Part shown: piece by piece, positions 46,969-54,958 of the stretch
How the letters are laid out: every line of letters starts with the position of its first letter
How positions within the stretch are numbered: position 1 is the stretch's first letter
NCBI GenBank assembly: GCA_015659035.1
Contig: DQNS01000066.1
Location: forward strand, 1-58,008
Origin: Acidobacteriota bacterium
GTDB taxonomy: Bacteria; Acidobacteriota; Vicinamibacteria; Vicinamibacterales; UBA8438
Direction of reading: 5' to 3'
DNA length: 58,008 nucleotides
The notes under the pieces: model-generated
The model's input: only the letters and a program-made list of their open reading frames with translations
Databases searched by the model: none
Told to the model about the DNA's origin: nothing
Translations under genes and position numbers: made by a program

Positions 46969-48261
46969 CCCGCGTCGACGTCGCCGGCGTCGCTGCCGCC
47001 GCCGGCGGGGCCGTGTCTGCTCGTCGTCCGGGGACGACGGCGCGCCGGTCGCTTCGCCGCGCCACTGCGCGACCAGTTCCGGTGTCTGCCGGTGAATCTC
47101 CATCCAGGTGAGCGCCTCGGCAAATGCCGACCGGTGCATGATGGCCTGTCTGGCTCGTGGTGACATGTGCCCGTCCGCCAGACGGTGCTGCAGGTCGAGT
47201 ATCTGACGCAGGCGCTCCAGGTCGCGTCGCGCGATCGGGAGGAGGCCCAGGGAAACCTCGAGCGGACGTTTGACGAGCGGCTCCTGGGCCGCCCGGCGTC
47301 GCGGACGTTCGATGGTGGCAAAGGGCGCCACGATGCTGCCGAGCAGCACGGCGTTTCCGAGTGTGGGCGGACTGTCGTCGAATCGGCGCCGGTAGTCGTC
47401 GAGTGCCCCCAGCGATTTCCACAGGGCGTCCGAGCGGGCGCGGTCGAGCTCGGGTGCAATGAACTTCAGCAGCCCCGCGTCGCCCAGGTCGCGGATGATC
47501 CGCTCCGAGGCGCCGCTTCGCGCGATCTTGTAGAGCTCCTCCACAAGACGCGCCGGTGAGCTGTGGACGATCTCTCCCCGATGCCGGCGGATCGCGGTGC
47601 TCACCGCCGGGTCGATCGACAGGTCGAGCCGGGCCGCCAGCACCACCGCGCGCAGCATCCGGACCGGGTCCTCGATGAAGCGCTCGTTGGGGTCGCCGAT
47701 GCTCCTTATTGTGCGGCGCCCGATGTCCCGCATGCCGTCGACGTAGTCGAGGATCGAGCGGGTCGAGGCGTCGTAGAACAGCGCGTTGATCGTGAAGTCC
47801 CGCCGGAAGGCATCCTCCTCGGCGGTGCCGAAGGTGTTGTCGCGCGGGATGACCAGGCGTGTCCGGGTCTGTCGGTCGCCGGCCGCGGTCGCCTTTTGCT
47901 TGGCCCGCTCGCGCTCCGCCTCACGCGCCGCGCGCTCGGTGTCGGTCTCCGGCGGCACCTGTTTGCGGAAGGTGGCGACCTCGAGGGTCTTCCTCCCGAA
48001 CTTGATGTGCGCGAGCCGGAACCGTCGTCCGATGATCCAGCAGTTCCGGAACAGCCGCTTGATCTGCTGCGGATGTGCGGAGGTCCCGAGATCGAAGTCC
48101 TTCGGCCGCCGGTCCAGCAGCAGGTCACGGACACCACCGCCAACGAGGTAGGTCTCGAAGTTGTTCTGCTGGAGCCGGTAGATGACCTTGAGTGCGTCGT
48201 TGTCAATGTGCCGGCGAGAGAGCTTGTGTTCCGACCGTGGGATGGTTGTCGGCTCCGCCAT
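46900..48261 (-). CDS. pcnB: Poly(A) polymerase / tRNA nucleotidyltransferase family protein
   Basis: The 453-residue protein has the class II polymerase-beta head: YLVGGGVRDLLLDRRPKDFDLGTSA with G41-GGVRD and the D55-F-D57 metal site, IIGRRFRLAHIKFG and EVATFRKQ, DAFRRDFTINALFYD. These are PcnB-type rather than CCA-type motifs. It adds poly(A) tails to RNA, promoting decay. The C-terminus is an Arg-rich tract (RPRRRRQRRRRRRRG) followed by about 23 Gly/Pro residues that are encoded by a heptamer repeat array and look acquired. Confidence 0.88.
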   Translation of the reverse strand: MAEPTTIPRSEHKLSRRHIDNDALKVIYRLQQNNFETYLVGGGVRDLLLDRRPKDFDLGTSAHPQQIKRLFRNCWIIGRRFRLAHIKFGRKTLEVATFRKQVPPETDTERAAREAERERAKQKATAAGDRQTRTRLVIPRDNTFGTAEEDAFRRDFTINALFYDASTRSILDYVDGMRDIGRRTIRSIGDPNERFIEDPVRMLRAVVLAARLDLSIDPAVSTAIRRHRGEIVHSSPARLVEELYKIARSGASERIIRDLGDAGLLKFIAPELDRARSDALWKSLGALDDYRRRFDDSPPTLGNAVLLGSIVAPFATIERPRRRAAQEPLVKRPLEVSLGLLPIARRDLERLRQILDLQHRLADGHMSPRARQAIMHRSAFAEALTWMEIHRQTPELVAQWRGEATGAPSSPDDEQTRPRRRRQRRRRRRRGPGAGEPGPGSGGRGPGTEGPGT

Positions 48262-48271
48262 TCGGTACAGG

Positions 48272-48349
48272 ATTATACAACCGCGTCAGACCCGTGACCG
48301 GTTGGATCCGATCTCAACGGCTGCCCTCTTGAACAGCAAGTTATTATAT
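48272..48349 (-). promoter_or_regulatory. Candidate pcnB promoter elements
   Basis: Two perfect TATAAT boxes face pcnB on the minus strand, at 48277-48272 and 48349-48344. The nearer is only ten bases from the ATG and would give a near-leaderless message; the farther lies in an AT-rich patch and would give a leader of about 75 nt. Neither has a convincing -35 box. Confidence 0.35.
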
Positions 48350-48374
48350 ATCAATATGTTACATCGATCCAGTG

Positions 48375-51050
48375 TCACCCCTTGGCCGCCATCCAGTTCT
48401 CACCGATCCCGACGTCGACCCTCAGTGGCACCGTGAGGTCAGCGGCCCGCTCCATCCGGTCGCGCACCAGATCAGCCACCGAGTCCGCCTCGTCCCGAGG
48501 TGCCTCGATCAGCAACTCGTCGTGCACCGTGAGGATCATCGGGGCGGACGGCGGCAAGGCACCGGCCAGGTCGATCATCGCCCGCTTCAGGATGTCGGCG
48601 GCGGTGCCCTGGATCGGCATGTTCATGGTGACCCGCTCGGCGGCCGCGCGGATCTGGCCGTTGCGGCTGCGCAACTCTGGTACCAGGCGGCGCCGTCCGA
48701 ACATGGTCCGGACCTCGCCGCTCTCGCGCGCCTCGTCGATCACGCCGTCCAGGAACCCCCGCACCGCGGGGTAGCCCTCGAAGTAGGCATCGATGAACGC
48801 CTGCGCGGCCTGCGGGGTCACGCCGATGTCCCTTGACAGCGTGAACGCCGTCTTTCCGTAGAGCAGGGCGTAGTTGATGATCTTGGCGCGCCGCCGCAGC
48901 TCGTGCGCGTCGAGCCCGCTGTCGGGTCCGAACACATGGAGCGCGGTCTTGTCGTGGATGTCTTCGTTGCGGATGAAGGCTTGGGTGAGGGCGGTGTCCG
49001 CCGAAAGATGCGCCAGCACGCGTAGCTCGATCTGCGAGTAGTCGGCTGAGATCAGCACATGTCCGTCGCGCGCTACGAAGGCTCGCCGGATCTCGCGGCC
49101 GAGCGGTGTGCGGATCGGGATGTTCTGCAGGTTCGGGTCGCTGCTGCTCAGGCGCCCGGTTGCCGCGACCGCCTGGTTGAATGAGGTGTGCACGCGGCCC
49201 GTGTCCGGTCGGACCAGTTGGGGCAAGGCGTCGACATAGGTGCCCTTGAGCTTCTGGACCGCGCGCCACTCGATAACCAGACGGGGCAACGCGTGGTGCT
49301 GCGCCAGTTCCTCGAGCACGTCCGCTGCGGTGGACGCGGCGCGGGTCTTCCCGGTCTTCTTCCGTGTGGGCAGCGCCAGCTTCTCGAACAGGATGGCCGA
49401 TAGCTGCCGCGGCGAGTTGATGTTGAACTCTTCGCCGGCGAGCGTGTAAATCTGTGATTGCAGCTCGCTCAGATCGGCGTCCATCCGTCGAGATTGTGCG
49501 GCGAGGGCGTCGGTGGCGACCTGGATACCGGCGGTTTCGATGTCGGCCAGCACCGGGATCAGCGGCTGTTCCAGCTCGCGGTAGAGCTCCGCCAGGCGCT
49601 CTTGGTCCAGGCGCGCCCTCAGCGGCTCGGCCGCCTGCAGCGGTAGGTCTGCCCGCTCACAGGCATAAGCGAGGACGCCGTCCGGCGGCAGCCGGTCGAA
49701 GTCGGGCGCCTTCGCGCCCTTGCCACGCACCGTGTCGGCCGTCAACGCCTGGTAGCCGGCGTGCTCTAGCGCCACGGTCTCGACGGTCGGCGTGGTCCGG
49801 GTCGCGTCGAGGAGATAGCTCGCAATCATCGTGTCGAGCTCGAGACCCCGCAGCCGGATCTCATGCGCGGCGAGCCACAGCATGTCCCGCTTGAGGTCGT
49901 GTCCGACCTTGCGCACCTGCGGGTCTTCGAGCATCGGTCCCAGTGTCCCGAACACGGTCCCGCCGTCCAGGCTGCCGGTCAGGTCCAGCCCGTCCTGTGC
50001 CAGCGGCACGTAGCTGGCGGACCGCGCGGCGGTCGAGAAGGCCAGGCCGACGACGCCGCCGCGGGTGGGCGGGCCGGACACCGTCAGCACGTGCAGCCCG
50101 CAACGGCCGGACTCGCGCAGCGCGGCGGCGAGCGCCTCCAGCTCGGCCACGTCGGTCACCATCCGGTAGTCGGTGTCGACGCTGTCGGCGGTCGGCGCGA
50201 ACTCGCTCACGAGCGACTTGAACCCGAGCTCGGAGAACAGCGTGAAGCAGCGGGTCCGGTCGGCGCCCCGATAGCGGTATCGTTCCGGCTCGTAGGGTAC
50301 CGGCACGTCCGTGACCAGACGCACGAGCTCGCGGCTACGGCGGGCATTGTCAGCATGCTCGGTCAGTGCGGTGCGGTACTTCTTCTTCGGCAGCTCGTCG
50401 GCGTGGTCGAGCAGCCAGTCGAGCGAGCCGAAGTCGGCGAGCAGCGCCCGCGCGCCCTTCTCGCCGATCCCGGGCACGCCTTTGACGTTGTCGCTTGCGT
50501 CTCCCATCAGTGCGAGGACGTCGACGACCTGGTCGGGACGCACCCCGAACTTCTTGAGAACCCCGGCATCGTCGTACCAGGCGCCCTCGTCCCGGGGATT
50601 GAACACCCGTATCCGGTCGCCCACGAGTTGGAAGAAGTCCTTGTCCCCGGTGACCACGACCACCTCGAGACCGGCGGCAACCGCTTGCGTGGCCAGCGTG
50701 CCGATCACGTCGTCGGCCTCGAACCCCGCGTGGGTCACGACCGGGACACCCAGGGCCGCGCAGGCCTCGTGCACCCAGGAGACCTGCTCCACGAGGTCTT
50801 CCGGCATCGGACGCCGGGTCGCCTTGTAGTCGGCGGCGAGCTCGTGGCGGAAGGTCGGTCCCTTCAGGTCGAACGCAGCGGCCACCAGGTCCGGTTGCTG
50901 GTCGCTGAGCAGCTTCCGCAACATCGTGATGAAGCCGTAGACCGCGTTGGTCGATCGACCGTCCGGCCCGGTCAGTCCGTGGAGCGCATGGTAGGCGCGA
51001 TACATCTGGTTGTTGCCGTCGATCAGGAAGAGGCGGAGTGTGGAGGGCAT
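48375..51050 (-). CDS. polA: DNA polymerase I
   Basis: The 891-residue protein is full length. Residues 1-300 are the 5'-3' exonuclease (LFLIDGNNQMYRAYHAL, GFEADDVIGTLA, GDKDFFQLV, MGDASDNVKGVPGIGEKGA). About 305-500 is the 3'-5' exonuclease fold. The rest is the family A polymerase (ISADYSQIELRVLAHLS, RRRAKIINYALLYGKTAF, LTVHDELLIEAP). In the 3'-5' domain the DxE pair is replaced by H-V-L (CGLHVLTVSG), so proofreading is probably lost. A TATACT box lies 18 bases before the ATG (51073-51068). Confidence 0.95.
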   Translation of the reverse strand: MPSTLRLFLIDGNNQMYRAYHALHGLTGPDGRSTNAVYGFITMLRKLLSDQQPDLVAAAFDLKGPTFRHELAADYKATRRPMPEDLVEQVSWVHEACAALGVPVVTHAGFEADDVIGTLATQAVAAGLEVVVVTGDKDFFQLVGDRIRVFNPRDEGAWYDDAGVLKKFGVRPDQVVDVLALMGDASDNVKGVPGIGEKGARALLADFGSLDWLLDHADELPKKKYRTALTEHADNARRSRELVRLVTDVPVPYEPERYRYRGADRTRCFTLFSELGFKSLVSEFAPTADSVDTDYRMVTDVAELEALAAALRESGRCGLHVLTVSGPPTRGGVVGLAFSTAARSASYVPLAQDGLDLTGSLDGGTVFGTLGPMLEDPQVRKVGHDLKRDMLWLAAHEIRLRGLELDTMIASYLLDATRTTPTVETVALEHAGYQALTADTVRGKGAKAPDFDRLPPDGVLAYACERADLPLQAAEPLRARLDQERLAELYRELEQPLIPVLADIETAGIQVATDALAAQSRRMDADLSELQSQIYTLAGEEFNINSPRQLSAILFEKLALPTRKKTGKTRAASTAADVLEELAQHHALPRLVIEWRAVQKLKGTYVDALPQLVRPDTGRVHTSFNQAVAATGRLSSSDPNLQNIPIRTPLGREIRRAFVARDGHVLISADYSQIELRVLAHLSADTALTQAFIRNEDIHDKTALHVFGPDSGLDAHELRRRAKIINYALLYGKTAFTLSRDIGVTPQAAQAFIDAYFEGYPAVRGFLDGVIDEARESGEVRTMFGRRRLVPELRSRNGQIRAAAERVTMNMPIQGTAADILKRAMIDLAGALPPSAPMILTVHDELLIEAPRDEADSVADLVRDRMERAADLTVPLRVDVGIGENWMAAKG

Positions 51051-51118
51051 GGTCGGGAAGGACCGCCAGTATACCCCGCCTTCGCTCGCCGACAGCCATC
51101 GAGCAGCGAGCTACAGCG

Positions 51119-51211
51119 GGTCCGCCGTAGCCGTTGCGAAGGCGGACCGAGCGGACTGCATGCGGCAGGAGAACAGCGAGTGACGAAGCCTTGAGCCCTG
51201 AGCTATTGGAG
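51119..51211. repeat. Inverted repeat and degenerate heptamer element upstream of polA
   Basis: GGTCCGCC (51119-51126) and GGCGGACC (51141-51148) form a perfect 8-bp stem with a 14-nt loop. Further on, GACGAAGCC is followed by TTGAGCC, CTGAGCT and ATTGGAG, which resembles a decayed heptamer-hairpin copy. Both lie between polA and the downstream end of the carboxypeptidase-regulatory-like gene. Confidence 0.4.
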
Positions 51212-51225
51212 CGCGTAACGGGCGT

Positions 51226-53037
51226 TTATCGCGGCGCCTCGAGGCCGAGGTTCAGCGACTTGTGTTCGCCATCTCGGAGGGTCACCCGCGCCGCGCGTCG
51301 TCGCAGATCGGCGAGCAGGCGTGGGTCGAACCATTCGCCCTGCTGGACGACCTCGACCACCGACAGGAGATAGTCGCCCGGCGGCAACCCACGCATCCGA
51401 TACTGGGCGTTCTGGTCCGGCCGCGACGCCATGATGTGTCTGGACTGCGGCTGCCAGAGCCGTTCGTCGGTTGGAAACGCGATGACGGTGAATTCGGTCA
51501 CCGCATCGCCCCGGTCGTCGTGCACCATCCCGGCCAGCTCGGTGATCTGGTCGGTGAGCACCAGCGTGACACCCGCAATGCTCTGCCCGGCGGCGAAATC
51601 CCGCGGGGCGTCGATGACGTCCCGACCTTCGAGATACACCGCCTTCAGCTGTAGACCATCCGGCAACCGGTTCATCCGGATCAGACGGGGCCCGCCGCCG
51701 ATGTCGCTCAGGGCGAAGCTGCCGTCCGGCTCGACGCCCGCATTCGATCCCCCACGTTGCTCGAACGGTGTTGGGTTGATCGGGCTGGTCGTGACCAGCA
51801 GCCGCTCGAGGTCGGACGGGTCCGGCAGCTGGGTGCCGTCGAACGTGAGCATGCCGCTGATCTCGGCGCCGTGCCGCAGCATCATCGTTAGGTCGGTGAT
51901 GTCCTGCCCGTCGACCGCAATCTTCAGGCTCGCGAAAACCGGCTCGCTGTCTCGCCGGCCGCGTCCCGACAGCGCCTGCACCGTGTAGCTGCCGGGTGGC
52001 ACGTTGGTCACTTCGAAGTAGCCGTCCCGGTCGACGCGTCCGGCCAGCGTGGAGCCCGACCTGCGTCCCATGACCTCCGACGAGGTCAGCAACACCTGCG
52101 TCCCGCGAGCCGGTGACCCGTCAGGGCCGAAGACCATGCCGCCGACACGGGCCATCCGGACGAGCTGTGCGGCGAAGTTGACGCCGGCCATCTCCTGGCT
52201 CAGGCCGAGCGTGAGCGGGACTGCTTCCCGCAGCATCGTCACGCCGGGGTAGTAGGACGGCGCGAGCCCTGTGGCGTTGGGGTCCTCGACGTCGAATGCC
52301 CCGAAGAACCCGCCGCCACCGCGTCCACCACGTCCCCCCCGCGCGCCGCGCCCACCCGGTCCGCTCGCACCGACCCCACCGCGCCGACGGGGCAGCGTCA
52401 CGCTGACGAAATACTCGCCCGGCTCGAGGTCGAACACGCGGTACTGTCCCCGGTCATCGGTCTGGTCGGTGCCGGCCGGTTCGATCTGGCGCAGACCCTG
52501 ACGGTAGACGTACCGCAGCACTTGCACCAGGGCGCGCGTCATCGGTTCGCCGTCTTCGTCGACCACGTACCCGGTGATCACCGACCCTCGCGGCAGCGCG
52601 ATGTTGACGTTGACGAGCGGGCGGCCGGCGTCGACCTGGATCGGGAGCGCCGGCTGACGCGGGTGTTTCTGACCGTAAGCGAGGGTGATGAACCCCGCCT
52701 TGCTCACCGTCACCGTGTACCGGCCGGCCTGCAGGTCGGTGAACTGGTAGCGCCCATTGTCGTCGGTCTGCACCGTCCGGCGGTCGCGGGTGTCCTGGCC
52801 CGCGAGCCGCACGATCGCGCGCTTGACAGCGGCGCCGGTGTCACCCCGCAGCACCCGTCCCGACAGTGCGGCCAGGCCGGTCGTCGGGTCGAGCGCCGAG
52901 GTGTCGCGGGCCGGTTGCCCGAACGCCTGGCCGACGCCGTCGCGCGTTTGCCCGAAACTCGGGAGACCGGTGCCGAGCAGACAGACGAGGCTGGTCGCGA
53001 GGACAATTCGGATTGTCGGCATCAGGTGCGTCTTCAC
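51226..53037 (-). CDS. Secreted carboxypeptidase-regulatory-like domain protein
   Basis: GTG 53037 (or ATG 53022) gives a signal peptide ending near SFGQ. The 603 residues contain several CarboxypepD_reg/beta-sandwich repeats: SGRVLRGDTGAAVKRAIVRLAG with DDNGRYQFTDLQAGRYTVTVSKAGF, GYVVDEDGEPMTRALVQV with DDRGQYRVFDLEPGEYFVSV, then further units each ending in a PPGxYxxxV motif. A Gly/Arg-rich linker (GGRGARGGRGGRGGGG) lies near residue 230. Such proteins are abundant in Acidobacteriota; a role in carbohydrate or protein binding at the cell surface is a guess. Confidence 0.82.
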   Translation of the reverse strand: MKTHLMPTIRIVLATSLVCLLGTGLPSFGQTRDGVGQAFGQPARDTSALDPTTGLAALSGRVLRGDTGAAVKRAIVRLAGQDTRDRRTVQTDDNGRYQFTDLQAGRYTVTVSKAGFITLAYGQKHPRQPALPIQVDAGRPLVNVNIALPRGSVITGYVVDEDGEPMTRALVQVLRYVYRQGLRQIEPAGTDQTDDRGQYRVFDLEPGEYFVSVTLPRRRGGVGASGPGGRGARGGRGGRGGGGFFGAFDVEDPNATGLAPSYYPGVTMLREAVPLTLGLSQEMAGVNFAAQLVRMARVGGMVFGPDGSPARGTQVLLTSSEVMGRRSGSTLAGRVDRDGYFEVTNVPPGSYTVQALSGRGRRDSEPVFASLKIAVDGQDITDLTMMLRHGAEISGMLTFDGTQLPDPSDLERLLVTTSPINPTPFEQRGGSNAGVEPDGSFALSDIGGGPRLIRMNRLPDGLQLKAVYLEGRDVIDAPRDFAAGQSIAGVTLVLTDQITELAGMVHDDRGDAVTEFTVIAFPTDERLWQPQSRHIMASRPDQNAQYRMRGLPPGDYLLSVVEVVQQGEWFDPRLLADLRRRAARVTLRDGEHKSLNLGLEAPR

Positions 53038-53134
53038 TTTACCGTAGACCGGCGCCGGTCGCGCGGTATTTCCTGCGACCTCAGATGGGATTCCGGGGAC
53101 AGTGCCGCCGCTCAGATCGTTGTCTCGACTGGTA

Positions 53135-53173
53135 CGACCCAGGAGCCCGGGGTGGTCCCGGGCTCCTGGGTCG
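53135..53173. terminator. Strong 17-bp hairpin, probable terminator
   Basis: CGACCCAGGAGCCCGGG (53135-53151) and its exact complement (53157-53173) enclose the loop GTGGT. It lies between the BON gene and the next gene on the same strand. No T tract follows, so it may be a factor-dependent terminator or an mRNA-stabilising end. Confidence 0.55.
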
Positions 53174-53212
53174 ACACGCCGCTGGGGAGGGGCCTGAGTC
53201 GTGCTTGGGCCC

Positions 53213-53764
53213 TCAGTTCAACAGCTCGAGCTCGCCGCGCGCCTCTTCGTTGGTTCGTAGCCGGTTGGTCACCGAGAAGGCCCGCGACCGTCGGGCGAAG
53301 GTCTCCGCCAGTTGACGGTCGAAGTGGTTGGTGACCACCCCGGTCAACGTGACATGACCGCGCTCGACGACGATGTGGATGGCCGGTGAGGCGGAGATGG
53401 CGTATCGCCAGAAGTGCGAGTTGCCGTAGATCGCTCGGGCGATGCCAATCCGGAGCTGGTCGTCATACCGCGAGACCGGAAGCACCGTGATGGCGTTGTC
53501 GACCTCGCTGACACCCTCGACGGCGGCAACTCGCTTCGCGATATCCCGGCTCTTGTGCGGGCCGGTCACATGGCCGGTCAACGCGACCACCCCGTGCTCG
53601 TCGATGGCCACGTTGACGTCATCGAAGATGGTGAAAAAGGAGTACCGGTTCACCTGTCTCTGGGTGTCCTCGAAGACCTGCAGTTTTTTCCGCTCGGGCT
53701 CGGCGAACACCAGGGTTGACCCGAGGGCGAGGACAAAGAATACCGCCGTTGCGCGCAGCATCAT
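53213..53764 (-). CDS. Periplasmic BON-domain protein
   Basis: ATG 53764 has AAGGAGGT five to six bases upstream. A signal peptide (ends VFAE) precedes two BON domains in 183 residues: TIFDDVNVAIDEHGVVALTGHV with GVSEVDNAITVLP, and HIVVERGHVTLTGVVTNHFDR with AFSVTNRLR. BON domains bind phospholipid or stabilise the envelope, as in OsmY. A 17-bp hairpin downstream probably ends its transcript. Confidence 0.88.
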   Translation of the reverse strand: MMLRATAVFFVLALGSTLVFAEPERKKLQVFEDTQRQVNRYSFFTIFDDVNVAIDEHGVVALTGHVTGPHKSRDIAKRVAAVEGVSEVDNAITVLPVSRYDDQLRIGIARAIYGNSHFWRYAISASPAIHIVVERGHVTLTGVVTNHFDRQLAETFARRSRAFSVTNRLRTNEEARGELELLN

Positions 53765-53887
53765 CTGACACCTCCTTGTTCGCTCGGTCTCCCGCGGGTG
53801 GCGGTGAGGCCCTTTCGCGCTCACCATGATCCGCGAGACTCGACTACTGACTTGGCAACCCCCGTGCCAGGCCCAGCCGTCGTCCAT

Positions 53888-53963
53888 AAAGCACTTTTAT
53901 TCAGTGCTTTGAGAGAATTCTTCGGGAAACTCGACGATGCGTGGAGTGTCCTCTCATGAGGAC
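53888..53963. other. Hairpins in the BON-ZIP intergenic region
   Basis: AAAGCACT-TTTATTC-AGTGCTTT (53888-53910) is a perfect 8-bp stem in an AT-rich patch. GTCCTC-TCAT-GAGGAC (53948-53963) is a second, 6-bp one. They lie between the 3' end of the ZIP gene and the BON gene start. They may end the ZIP transcript or regulate the BON gene. Confidence 0.45.
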
Positions 53964-54001
53964 GCTTGTGCGGCAGTAGGGATCGTCTCCGAGCGCTTCA
54001 A

Positions 54002-54029
54002 GGCCTATAGCCTAAAGCCCAAAGCCGTA
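54002..54029. repeat. Short heptamer array downstream of the ZIP gene
   Basis: GGCCTAT, AGCCTAA, AGCCCAA and AGCCGTA are four imperfect 7-nt units. The array ends about 18 bp from the ZIP stop codon. No clear hairpin core adjoins it. Confidence 0.5.
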
Positions 54030-54047
54030 GGTCGTCAGGTCGTTGCG

Positions 54048-54779
54048 TCACCACAACACCACGATCGTTCCGACGCCGGCGGCGATCAGCACTACCTGAC
54101 GGACGGCGCTCACGTCGACTGCCTCACGGTGAAGCCCCGGGATGAGGTCGGACAGCGCCACGTAGAGAAAGCTGCCGGCGGCGAAGGCGAGCACGTAGGG
54201 CAGAGCGGTCGGTGTCCGGCTGGTCGCTGCGTAGACCGCGGCGGCACCGAGCGTGCAAGTCGAGGCCGACAGCGTGTTCATGACGAAGGCCCGGGTGCGC
54301 GAGTAGCCGGCGTCTAGCAGGATCGCGTAGTCACCAACCTCTTGTGGGATCTGGTGTGCCGCCACGGCGAGCGCGGTCGTGATGCCAAGGGGCAGCGACG
54401 TCAGGACCGCCGCGCCCACGATGGCGCCGTCGGTGAAGTTGTGCAGACTGCCGCCGACCAGGATGAGCGCCGCGCTGCTGTCGTGGGCGTCGCAGTCCGC
54501 GGTGTGGCAGTGACGCCAGATGACCAGCTTCTCGAGCATGAAGAAGCCGAGGATGCCGGCCAGCAGCGCCCCCAGCGCCCGCGGCGCCGGCAGCGATTCG
54601 AGCGCTTCCGGGACCAGCGCCAGCAGCGCCACGCCGAGGAACGTGCCCACCGCATAGCTGATGAGACCGGGTACCAGCCGGAGACGAACAGGGTCACGCA
54701 ACAGCAGAAGCGGTGACGCGATGAGCACCCCGCCCCCGCTCCCGACCAGGCTGAGACCGACCGCGGTCAGTAGCTCCAC
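54048..54779 (-). CDS. ZIP family metal transporter
   Basis: GTG 54779 is chosen because the longer frame reads into a heptamer repeat. The 243 residues hold about eight hydrophobic segments, with the ZIP signatures HNFTDGAIVG (helix 4) and AAHQIPQEVGDYAILL (helix 5; the family pattern is HExPHE, here HQIPQE). Between helices 3 and 4 lies a His/Cys-rich loop, HCHTADCDAHD, typical of metal sensing. Zinc or iron import is likely. It is transcribed towards the BON gene. Confidence 0.87.
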   Translation of the reverse strand: MELLTAVGLSLVGSGGGVLIASPLLLLRDPVRLRLVPGLISYAVGTFLGVALLALVPEALESLPAPRALGALLAGILGFFMLEKLVIWRHCHTADCDAHDSSAALILVGGSLHNFTDGAIVGAAVLTSLPLGITTALAVAAHQIPQEVGDYAILLDAGYSRTRAFVMNTLSASTCTLGAAAVYAATSRTPTALPYVLAFAAGSFLYVALSDLIPGLHREAVDVSAVRQVVLIAAGVGTIVVLW

Positions 54780-54797
54780 GCGCGAGATGATATACGA

Positions 54798-54945
54798 AGG
54801 AGACAGGAGGCAGGAGATAGGAGGAAACCTGAGGCTGTCGCGGTTGTCCTCCCAACAGCGGCCAATCATTCAATCCATTCAAAACAGGGTTGGCGAAGCC
54901 CTCCGGCCACCTCCTGTCTCCTATCTCCTGCCCCCTGTCTCCTGT
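54798..54945. repeat. Heptamer-hairpin element, inverted doublet 2
   Basis: The left arm (54798-54825) is AGGAGAC, AGGAGGC, AGGAGAT, AGGAGGA; then AACC-...-GGTT (54826-54845) forms a small stem. The right half has GGCGAAGCCCTCCGGCC (54892-54908) followed by inverted units (GTCTCCT, ATCTCCT, GCCCCCT, GTCTCCT) to 54945. About 45 bp of unrelated sequence sits between. Arrays face outwards exactly as in the doublet at 18349-18514. Confidence 0.8.
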
Positions 54946-54958
54946 AGAGCGCCAGGAG

